Below are positions 1 through 5,219 of a stretch of DNA of 5,512 nt, one piece after another. The position numbers and the translations under genes are program-made. Source of the DNA: an uncultured Bacteroidales bacterium (GTDB taxonomy: Bacteria > Bacteroidota > Bacteroidia > Bacteroidales > UBA932); the NCBI GenBank assembly GCA_946415795.1, contig CAMKTW010000117.1:1-5512 (forward strand). The letters are read 5' to 3'. A model generated the notes under the pieces. It had not been told where the DNA came from. It did no database searches and worked only from the letters and a program-made list of their open reading frames with translations. The number at the start of each line of letters is the position of its first letter. Within the stretch, counting starts at the first letter, position 1.

Positions 1-262
1 TAATACGGCCAGGGTGGAATTTATGCTGGACGAGCTTAAGATTTCTGGATTCACCCTGTTTGAGCAGGTCCAGGGACGTGGATCGCGCGGGGGGGTGCCC
101 CATCGCGGGACACACGCCTGGCCGGAGATGAATTCTGCGGTGATGACAGTCGTAGAAGACGACAAGGTGGACGAGTTGCTGCTCACGGTGCGCAAACTGG
201 ATGTGCGCAACAAGGATGTCGGGGTCCGCGCTTTTGTATGGAATATTGAAAAAGAAGTTTAA
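1..262 (+). CDS. PII-superfamily signalling protein, PII-NG-like (5' partial)
   Basis: The reading frame is already open at the window edge (first full codon at position 2) and ends at TAA 260-262, so the gene start lies upstream. The GTG at 14 and ATG at 23 are internal codons, because the residues before them fit the first helix of the fold. The visible 86 residues contain a GRGSRGG-x-PH-x-GTHAWP stretch (about 74-123), where a PII protein has its T-loop, then a strand (SAVMTVVEDDKVD) and a C-terminal RAFVWNIE segment. This resembles the divergent PII group that, as I recall, is often encoded beside RND-type metal efflux pumps in Gram-negative bacteria. PII proteins are trimers that bind nucleotides or small effectors and regulate a partner, often a transporter. 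The partner is not in the window. A run of seven G (89-95) lies in the T-loop codons, and the frame stays intact. Family placement is from pattern memory and the PII-NG subgroup is less certain. Confidence 0.72.
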   Translation, partial: NTARVEFMLDELKISGFTLFEQVQGRGSRGGVPHRGTHAWPEMNSAVMTVVEDDKVDELLLTVRKLDVRNKDVGVRAFVWNIEKEV

Positions 263-267
263 TTTTG
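233..267 (+). promoter_or_regulatory. Candidate Bacteroidota promoter for trxA operon
   Basis: TAATTTTG at 260-267 matches the Bacteroidota -7 consensus TAnnTTTG, and TTTG at 233-236 could be the -33 element. The gap between them is 23 bp, slightly longer than the usual 19-21. Transcription would start near 271-273, about 20 nt before the trxA ATG. The -7 box overlaps the stop codon of the PII-like gene. The same octamer recurs at 316-323 inside trxA without a suitably placed TTG, so chance matches do occur here. Confidence 0.4.
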
Positions 268-280
268 TAAAAACCTTAAA

Positions 281-284
281 AGGA
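281..284 (+). promoter_or_regulatory. Ribosome binding site of trxA
   Basis: AGGA at 281-284, within an A-rich AAAAGGAA context, lies 8 nt before the ATG at 293. It is one of only two clear Shine-Dalgarno-like sites in the window and supports this start for thioredoxin. Confidence 0.55.
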
Positions 285-292
285 ATATCGCT

Positions 293-607
293 ATGGCACA
301 AGTTATTAACGATTCTAATTTTGCTGAAATACTGGCGGGCGGCAAGCCCGTGCTGGTAGATTTCTGGGCAACCTGGTGCGGCCCGTGCAGGGCTATGGCT
401 CCCGTAGTGGATGAACTCTCTGCAGAGTTTGAGGGCCGTGTGGTTGTGGCTAAGTGCGATGTGGATGAAGCTTCGCAGCTCCCCGCCCAGTACGGTATCC
501 GCAACATCCCTACGTTTATCTTTTTCAAGGACGGACAGATGGTGGACCGTCTCGTCGGCGTCAATCCCAAGAGTGTATTTGTAGAGAAACTCAACGCCCT
601 TTTATAA
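293..607 (+). CDS. trxA: Thioredoxin
   Basis: This is a 104-residue single-domain cytosolic thioredoxin, the usual length for the family. It reduces protein disulfides and is itself recharged by thioredoxin reductase. The active site WCGPC is at residues 28-32, the buried acid is D23, and the cis-proline loop IPT is at 72-74 (cis-Pro73). The beta-alpha fold is complete, with VLVDFWATWCGPC near the N-terminus and an RLVG segment near the C-terminus. There is no signal peptide, so it acts in the cytoplasm. One extra cysteine, C55, lies outside the active site. The ATG at 293 is preceded by AGGA at 8 nt, and the N-terminus has the expected length. It sits 30 nt after the PII-like gene and 6 nt before the beta-barrel gene, and it probably heads an operon. 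No thioredoxin reductase gene is visible nearby. Confidence 0.97.
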   Translation: MAQVINDSNFAEILAGGKPVLVDFWATWCGPCRAMAPVVDELSAEFEGRVVVAKCDVDEASQLPAQYGIRNIPTFIFFKDGQMVDRLVGVNPKSVFVEKLNALL

Positions 608-613
608 TTTATT

Positions 614-1258
614 ATGAAGCGCATTGTTTCACTTGCAGCTGCGTCGGTTGCCGGTCTGTTGCTGAGCCTGTCGGCTTCGGCAGGTGGCTTCCTTATCAAG
701 GCGGGCCTGTCAAATTCCAATATGGATCTCAACCGCAGTATTGCCACCGTGATTTCGGATGTATTGTCGGAGAGTTCTTTCAGGAACTTTACCAACTTCA
801 ATATCGGTGTCGGATACCGCACAAATTCCTGGAACGGCTTTAAACTACAGCCAGAGTTGTTATACAATGTGCGCGGTACCCGCATCGATAACATAACCAA
901 CTGGAAGATGTCCTATCTGGAGATGCCGGTCAACGTGCAGTGGGGCATAGACCTGGTATTGCTGCGTCCGTTCCTGCAGGTGGCACCATTCATAGGATAT
1001 GACTTCCAGAACGTTACCAGTGACACACTCTCTGGGAATACCCTCGGCGAACACAATGTCACCACCGGTGCAAACCGCTTTGAATACGGTCTGAGCGTCG
1101 GCGGCGGTCTGGATCTGATGGACCGCGTACAGCTTAGCGTCACATACAACTGGAACTTTGGCGCAGTCGCCAATCTGGAAGCTTATAAAGACCGGATTGC
1201 GGGTATCGACCGTCGCAACGCCCGCTGCCTGCAGATCTCATTGGCTTATATGTTTTAA
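614..1258 (+). CDS. Exported outer-membrane beta-barrel protein, PorT/OmpW-like size
   Basis: This 214-residue protein has a clear signal peptide: K2-R3, a hydrophobic stretch at about 4-19, then ASA at 21-23 with likely cleavage before G24. The mature part alternates polar and hydrophobic residues in short amphipathic strands (for example FNIGVGYRTNSW, FKLQPELLYNVRG, YLEMPVNVQWGI, RPFLQVAPFIGYDF, FEYGLSVGGGLDLM, VQLSVTYNWNFG). It ends in LQISLAYMF, and a C-terminal aromatic residue is the classic signal for outer-membrane barrel insertion. This fits the small, roughly eight-stranded 'outer membrane protein beta-barrel' families common in Bacteroidota. Specific cargo or partner cannot be read from the sequence. 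One cysteine (C205) lies in the last strand. The start follows trxA by 6 nt with no Shine-Dalgarno, and the next gene begins 3 nt after its stop, so it is probably cotranscribed with both. It could be a porin-like, adhesion or assembly protein. The barrel assignment is strong, the function unknown. Confidence 0.82.
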   Translation: MKRIVSLAAASVAGLLLSLSASAGGFLIKAGLSNSNMDLNRSIATVISDVLSESSFRNFTNFNIGVGYRTNSWNGFKLQPELLYNVRGTRIDNITNWKMSYLEMPVNVQWGIDLVLLRPFLQVAPFIGYDFQNVTSDTLSGNTLGEHNVTTGANRFEYGLSVGGGLDLMDRVQLSVTYNWNFGAVANLEAYKDRIAGIDRRNARCLQISLAYMF

Positions 1259-1261
1259 AGT

Positions 1262-2218
1262 ATGATTGTTCAGGCAAAGACATTCCTGGGTACTGACTGG
1301 AAGGAGTTTGAAGTGCTTTTTGAGAAGAAGCTCCATTGTGAAATACCCATCCTGAACAAGGTTAACAAGTATCTTCTGGGGCGCAGCGGGAAACAGTTGC
1401 GTCCGGTTCTGACCATGCTGGCGGCACACCTTTGCACGGGGCATTGCAGCCAGGCAAGCGTGAGTTGCGCGGTGGCCAGCGAGATGATCCATACCGCTAC
1501 CCTGCTTCACGACGACGTGGCGGACAACAGCGATACCCGTCGCGGCTCCCCAACGGTCAGTGCCCTGATATCTCCCCGGGCATCTGTGCTTGTGGGCGAT
1601 TACTGGCTCGCCAGGGGGGTCACCACACTGATCGATATGTGCAACAGCGAGACCTTCCGTTATTTCTCTGTCTGTCTGGACGATCTTTCCCGGGGGGAGA
1701 TGTTCCAGATAGAGAAGGCGGCGAGCCTGGACACAACTTACGACGATTATATCCACATAATCTCCTGCAAGACCGCCTCCCTGTTCAGGGCGGCGATGAA
1801 GAGCGGCGCACGTAATTCCGGCTGCACAGATACGCAGCTGGAGATTGTGGATTCCTTTGCCCTGCATCTGGGTCTCGCGTTCCAGATGAGGGACGATATC
1901 CTGGATTATTCCCCTTCGCTCTCTATCGGCAAACCTACAGGGGTGGATATACGCGAGCGGAAGATTACCCTGCCGCTGATCTGCGCATTTGAGAATGCCG
2001 GCGCCGCCGCCCGCGAAGCTGTTATAAAAGATATTGACGGAGGGCATACGGAGGGGGTTATCTCTTTCGTCGGGGAGCACGGCGGAATAGAGGGGGCGCA
2101 GGCCATTCTGGAGCGTGAGACAGCCCTGGCCACAGGCTTGCTGGACGCTTTCCCCGACTCCGCCGCCAAAAAACTTCTCTGCTCCCTGGCCGGCAGTCTT
2201 TGTTTGCGGGAAGCGTAA
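1262..2218 (+). CDS. Long-chain polyprenyl diphosphate synthase (trans-prenyltransferase, IspB/HepT-like)
   Basis: This 318-residue, all-helical trans-isoprenyl diphosphate synthase has all the key motifs. GKQLRP (43-48) binds isopentenyl diphosphate. The first Asp-rich motif is DDVAD (84-88), followed by RR at 93-94. K170-T171 and F207-Q208 are present, the second Asp-rich motif is DDILD (211-215), and GKPTGVDIRERKITLP runs from 223 to 238. It condenses isopentenyl diphosphate units onto an allylic diphosphate using Mg2+ held by the two Asp motifs. Small residues A79 and T80 lie five and four positions before the first Asp motif, where short-chain farnesyl synthases carry bulky aromatics. 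The product is therefore inferred to be long (about C30-C40 or more), probably the side chain of menaquinone. The start ATG has no Shine-Dalgarno and lies 3 nt after the barrel gene's stop. Exact chain length cannot be settled from motifs alone. Confidence 0.93.
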   Translation: MIVQAKTFLGTDWKEFEVLFEKKLHCEIPILNKVNKYLLGRSGKQLRPVLTMLAAHLCTGHCSQASVSCAVASEMIHTATLLHDDVADNSDTRRGSPTVSALISPRASVLVGDYWLARGVTTLIDMCNSETFRYFSVCLDDLSRGEMFQIEKAASLDTTYDDYIHIISCKTASLFRAAMKSGARNSGCTDTQLEIVDSFALHLGLAFQMRDDILDYSPSLSIGKPTGVDIRERKITLPLICAFENAGAAAREAVIKDIDGGHTEGVISFVGEHGGIEGAQAILERETALATGLLDAFPDSAAKKLLCSLAGSLCLREA

Positions 2219-2234
2219 CTTTTTTATACCTTTG
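2203..2234 (+). promoter_or_regulatory. Bacteroidota promoter for the TPR-U32 operon
   Basis: TTTG at 2203-2206 (-33 element) and TACCTTTG at 2227-2234 (-7 element, consensus TAnnTTTG) are separated by exactly 20 bp, the preferred spacing. The -33 box lies in the last codons of the polyprenyl synthase gene. Transcription should begin near 2238-2241 and give a 5' leader of about 50 nt before the TPR gene. This is the strongest promoter match in the window. Confidence 0.68.
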
Positions 2235-2246
2235 CCAAGCTTGGCA
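2233..2246 (+). repeat. Perfect 14-bp palindrome at the predicted transcription start
   Basis: TGCCAAGCTTGGCA is identical to its reverse complement over all 14 bases. Its first two bases are the last two of the -7 box, and it spans the predicted start of transcription. That position suits an operator for a dimeric repressor. A second short inverted repeat, GCAC (2244-2247) with GTGC (2253-2256) and a 5-nt loop, overlaps its right end and could form a small leader hairpin. The regulator is unknown. Confidence 0.5.
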
Positions 2247-2291
2247 CGCAATGTGCTTTATAGCCCGTAGAAACACATTTTACCTGACATT

Positions 2292-3251
2292 ATGAAAAAG
2301 TTATTTATCACTTTGGTTGTCGCAATGGCGACTTTCGGCTTTGCAAAGGCCCAGGACATTGAAGCTGCCGTCAATCTTTATAACGAAGCCGGCACTATGC
2401 TGAATGAGGGCAATGTTGCAAATGCACTTCCTAAATTCCTCGAATGTCTCGATATGGCCAAGACCCTTGGCGAAGAGGCAAGTAACGTTGTGAGCGACTG
2501 TCAGGACATTATTCCCAAGATTTATATGAAGCTCGCAGAAGAGGCTGCCGAGGCCAGCGAATTTGATGCTGCTATCGAGAACTGCCGCAAAGCTGTCGAG
2601 ACCTCCACTGAGTTCAATAACAATGATGATGTTTACAGCAAGGCCGAGGCTTTGATACCTCAGGTATATATGGCAAAGGGCAGCGCGATGATCAACGCCA
2701 AGAATTTTGCCGAGGCCGTGAGCGCTTTCAAGGAGGTTGTAGCTGCCGACTCCACCAATACCAAGGCACTGATGCGTCTGGGTCAGGCGTATGTGGGTAA
2801 CGGTGATGTAGATTCAGCTATCGAGACCTTTGCCGTCGCAGCCACCCGGGGAGAGGGCACCAACGTAGAGAAGGATGCCAAGAAGCAGATGTCCAACTGC
2901 TACCTCAAGAAGGCTGTCGCTTGCCAGAAATCCAAGGACAACCGCGGCTGTATGGAGAACGCACAGCTCTCCGCCCAGGCAATGGACTCCCCCAACGCGC
3001 AGAAACTCATCGGCGTCAGCGCCCTCAACCTGAAGCAGTACGACACCGCAATCGGCGCTTTTGAGGCTTATCTTGCACTTGCTCCCAACGCCAGCGACAA
3101 GTCTCAGATTATCTATCAGCTTGCCACCGCATACGAGGGTCGTAAAGACCGTGCAAAGGCCTGCGGTTACTACAAGCAGATTCTCAGCGACCCCAAGTTT
3201 GGAGCAGTTGCAAAATTCAAAGTTGAGGAAGAGCTTAAATGCAACCAGTAA
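2292..3251 (+). CDS. Exported tetratricopeptide-repeat (TPR) protein
   Basis: This 319-residue protein begins with a clean signal peptide: K2-K3, a hydrophobic core at about 4-18, and AKA at 18-20 with likely cleavage before Q21. No lipobox cysteine follows, so it should be periplasmic rather than a lipoprotein. The rest is helical with about six or seven TPR-like helix pairs, roughly at 25-57, 76-103, 125-153, 158-186, 197-230, 235-266 and 272-299. The best are AKGSAMINAKNFAEAVSAFKEVV and ALMRLGQAYVGNGDVDSAIETF. TPRs form a curved scaffold that binds other proteins, so the protein is probably an adaptor or assembly factor in the envelope, with no known partner. It contains eight cysteines (52, 70, 98, 203, 211, 220, 291, 317), many for a TPR protein, and C317 is three residues from the end. 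It has its own promoter, no Shine-Dalgarno, and overlaps the next gene by 13 nt. Confidence 0.88.
   Translation: MKKLFITLVVAMATFGFAKAQDIEAAVNLYNEAGTMLNEGNVANALPKFLECLDMAKTLGEEASNVVSDCQDIIPKIYMKLAEEAAEASEFDAAIENCRKAVETSTEFNNNDDVYSKAEALIPQVYMAKGSAMINAKNFAEAVSAFKEVVAADSTNTKALMRLGQAYVGNGDVDSAIETFAVAATRGEGTNVEKDAKKQMSNCYLKKAVACQKSKDNRGCMENAQLSAQAMDSPNAQKLIGVSALNLKQYDTAIGAFEAYLALAPNASDKSQIIYQLATAYEGRKDRAKACGYYKQILSDPKFGAVAKFKVEEELKCNQ
3226..3229 (+). promoter_or_regulatory. Ribosome binding site of the U32 gene, inside the TPR gene
   Basis: AGGA at 3226-3229, within GAGGAAGAG, lies 9 nt before the ATG at 3239, in the codons for the Glu-rich tail of the TPR protein. It supports the overlapping start at 3239 and suggests translational coupling. 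Because GAGGAAGAG also encodes Glu-Glu-Glu, part of the match may be coincidental. Confidence 0.45.
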
Positions 3252-5218
3252 AGCTTGAGCTCTTAGCTCCTGCGAAGAATTCAGACATCGGCATCGCGGC
3301 GATTGACTGCGGTGCCGATGCCGTATATATCGCCGGGCCCAGTTTCGGGGCGCGGGCCGCTGCGGGAAATCCGGTGGGCGACATCGCGCGTCTTACAGCC
3401 TATGCCCATAAGTTCTCTGCGAAAATCTACGCCGCCGTCAACACCATCATCTTTGAGGATGAGCTCTCTCAGGCCCAGAGGATGATATGGGAGTTGTACG
3501 ATGCCGGTGTGGATGCGCTGATTGTCCAGGACCTTGGCATCACCAGGATGGAGCTGCCGCCGATAGAGTTGCACGCCTCCACGCAGTGCGCTATCCGCAC
3601 GCCGGAAAAGGCCCGCCTGCTGGAAGATCTGGGATTCAGGCGCCTTATTCTGGAGAGGCAGATGTCGTTCGACGAGATTCGCAGGATCCGCAAAGCAGTG
3701 GATTGCGAGCTTGAGTTTTTTGTGCACGGAGCCATCTGCGTATGCTACAGCGGCAACTGCTACTTATCGCAGTACCTGGCCGGGCGCAGCGCAAACAGGG
3801 GTGCCTGCATACAGGCCTGCCGCAGCCTCTACGACGTTGTGGATGGCGAAGGACGCGTGCTGGCCGCTGGCCGGAGCATACTCTCCCCAAAAGATTACCG
3901 CCTTGACGGCCGGCTTGAAGATCTGGCAGATGCAGGGGTGAGCTCATTTAAAATCGAGGGCAGGTTGAAGAATGATTCGTACGTGAAGAATCTGTGCCGT
4001 CATTATCGCAGCCGGCTTGACGAGTTGTGCGCGCGGCGCCCAAGTGATTATGAACCGGCTTCTTCCGGCACCCTTGAGGGCGGTTTTACCCCCAACCCCG
4101 ATGCCACCTTCAACCGGGGCTATACGGAATTGTTCATAGACGGCAAGCGCTCCCGGTGGAACTCTCCTGAGAGTACCAAGTCCATCGGGGAGTACATCGG
4201 CGATGTGGAAAGCGTCTCTTCCCGGACAGTACTTGTCCGGCCTCAGAGTAATGCCGGAGCGATGAAGGGGGTTGCGGCCAGCTCTGGCGAGGGATGGGAC
4301 ATCGCGACTGCATGCGCAATCGAAAGGATTGCAGGGCACGGAAGCAAAAATACGCTATCCAACGGAGACGGGTTGGTATTCGTGGGTAAAAACGGCCTGA
4401 TTGGTATGCGGGCGGATGTGGTGAACGGGAACGGGGTTACGGTGAAGGATGTGGCCGGTATCGCCCCCGGCGACAAGGTATATCGCAACTACAATATCAG
4501 ATTTGAGCACGAGCTGCAGGTGAATGTGCCCCGCCGCAAGATAGAGGTAAAGGTGGTATTCGGTCAGGATGAGGTTGTCGCGGTGGATCAGAACGGCTTC
4601 CGGGCCGCTGTGGCGCTTCCTGCGGACGCTCCGGTGGCAGACAAGCCGGAAGCTGCGGCAGAGAATATCCGCCGCAATATGGGCAAGCGTACAGGACATT
4701 TTGACTTTGAATGCACTTCGCTGGAGCAGTCTCCGGTGCAGTTCTACCCCGCCGCTGTCCTGAATGCTTTGCGCCGCGACCTTGCTGCAAAACTTGAGAT
4801 GGTGCGCGTAGAAGCTTTAGCGGCTGGCAGGGATATGGCTGAATATCAGCAGTTTGATAAAACCAACGGTACTGTTGCAGGGGAGGGTTATATTGCAGAA
4901 AGTGCTGATAATCAGTGGCGTTGCCGCCAGCGGCAGGTTGAGGAGGCGGATTACAGGGCGAACTGCGCTAATCATCTGGCGCAGGAGGTGCTCCAGGAGT
5001 GCGGGTTCGAGAGCGTTGAACCGGCATACGAGCTTAAACCTGCCCCTGATGCCGAGCTGATGCGCAGCCGCTATTGCGTCAAGTACGAGCTGGGACTGTG
5101 CCCTAAACTGCGCCCCGCAAACAGGGCAGAAGGGCCCCTTTATCTGGTCAATGCCGGCAAACGCCTGCGGCTGCAGTTCGATTGCAAAAATTGCGAAATG
5201 ATAGTAACTTTGCCTTAA
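3239..5218 (+). CDS. U32 family protein (peptidase U32 / RlhA-like 23S rRNA hydroxylase type)
   Basis: This is a 659-residue cytosolic protein, the length of the long U32 class that includes E. coli RlhA (YdcP). RlhA is reported to hydroxylate a 23S rRNA cytidine; older annotations say collagenase or peptidase. The N-terminal barrel opens with ELLAPAKN, right at the family's usual beginning, which supports the ATG at 3239. The U32 signature is a full match at residues 159-177 (E..F..G.IC....G.C..S). Cysteines C167, C174, C190 and C194 have the spacing of the proposed iron-sulfur site. FKIEGRLK is at 237-244 and FNRGYT at 291-296. A second domain carries NGDGL (375-379) and YRNYN (415-419). 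The C-terminus has a second four-cysteine set, C613, C621, C649 and C652, probably a metal site. Function as an rRNA hydroxylase is inferred from homology; a tRNA target or another RNA is possible. It overlaps the TPR gene by 13 nt and precedes holB by 1 nt. Confidence 0.9.
   Translation: MQPVKLELLAPAKNSDIGIAAIDCGADAVYIAGPSFGARAAAGNPVGDIARLTAYAHKFSAKIYAAVNTIIFEDELSQAQRMIWELYDAGVDALIVQDLGITRMELPPIELHASTQCAIRTPEKARLLEDLGFRRLILERQMSFDEIRRIRKAVDCELEFFVHGAICVCYSGNCYLSQYLAGRSANRGACIQACRSLYDVVDGEGRVLAAGRSILSPKDYRLDGRLEDLADAGVSSFKIEGRLKNDSYVKNLCRHYRSRLDELCARRPSDYEPASSGTLEGGFTPNPDATFNRGYTELFIDGKRSRWNSPESTKSIGEYIGDVESVSSRTVLVRPQSNAGAMKGVAASSGEGWDIATACAIERIAGHGSKNTLSNGDGLVFVGKNGLIGMRADVVNGNGVTVKDVAGIAPGDKVYRNYNIRFEHELQVNVPRRKIEVKVVFGQDEVVAVDQNGFRAAVALPADAPVADKPEAAAENIRRNMGKRTGHFDFECTSLEQSPVQFYPAAVLNALRRDLAAKLEMVRVEALAAGRDMAEYQQFDKTNGTVAGEGYIAESADNQWRCRQRQVEEADYRANCANHLAQEVLQECGFESVEPAYELKPAPDAELMRSRYCVKYELGLCPKLRPANRAEGPLYLVNAGKRLRLQFDCKNCEMIVTLP
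4222..4240 (+). repeat. Short perfect inverted repeat inside the U32 gene
   Basis: CCGGACA at 4222-4228 is mirrored by TGTCCGG at 4234-4240 with a 5-nt loop, giving a 7-bp GC-rich potential hairpin. It is inside codons (around SRTVLVRP) and no T-run follows, so it is not a standard terminator. It may have no function. Confidence 0.3.
5182..5212 (+). promoter_or_regulatory. Candidate promoter for holB in the last codons of the U32 gene
   Basis: TTG at 5182-5184 and TAACTTTG at 5205-5212 (TAnnTTTG) are 20 bp apart, matching the Bacteroidota spacing exactly. Transcription would begin near 5216-5219, right at or just before the holB ATG at 5220. The mRNA from it would be leaderless or nearly so. 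The match lies in coding sequence and could be accidental. Confidence 0.4.
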
Positions 5219-5219
5219 T

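Noticed and set aside
14..25. GTG at 14 or ATG at 23 as the true start of the first gene
   Set aside because: The frame is open to the window edge, and a PII-like protein needs a first beta-strand and helix that would be missing from either start. The gene is treated as truncated by the window.
89..95. Run of seven G as a phase-variable slippage tract in the PII-like gene
   Set aside because: The run is short, the frame is intact on both sides, and the residues it encodes sit in a flexible loop. Nothing shows variation.
316..323. Second TAATTTTG octamer, possible promoter inside trxA
   Set aside because: There is no TTG or TTTG about 20 bp upstream, and it lies in conserved coding sequence, so it is a chance match.
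336..350. CGGGC-5 nt-GCCCG small inverted repeat near the start of trxA
   Set aside because: The stem is only 5 bp, inside codons for the GGKPV segment, with no T-run or link to the start codon. It is too weak to call.
259..900. A 213-codon open frame on the minus strand across trxA and the beta-barrel gene
   Set aside because: It is antisense to two well-supported genes and crosses their boundary. Its translation is Ser/Thr/Arg-rich with no fold or motif.
1238..2251. A 337-codon open frame on the minus strand, longer than the polyprenyl synthase gene it covers
   Set aside because: The plus strand here carries every catalytic motif of a polyprenyl diphosphate synthase. The minus-strand translation has no recognisable domain and is rich in Gly, Arg, Gln and Cys as expected for an antisense shadow. 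It would also overlap the promoter at 2203-2234.
2219..2291. Rho-independent terminator after the polyprenyl synthase gene
   Set aside because: The T-run (2220-2225) comes before the palindrome rather than after it, and no stable hairpin precedes it. The region reads better as a promoter.
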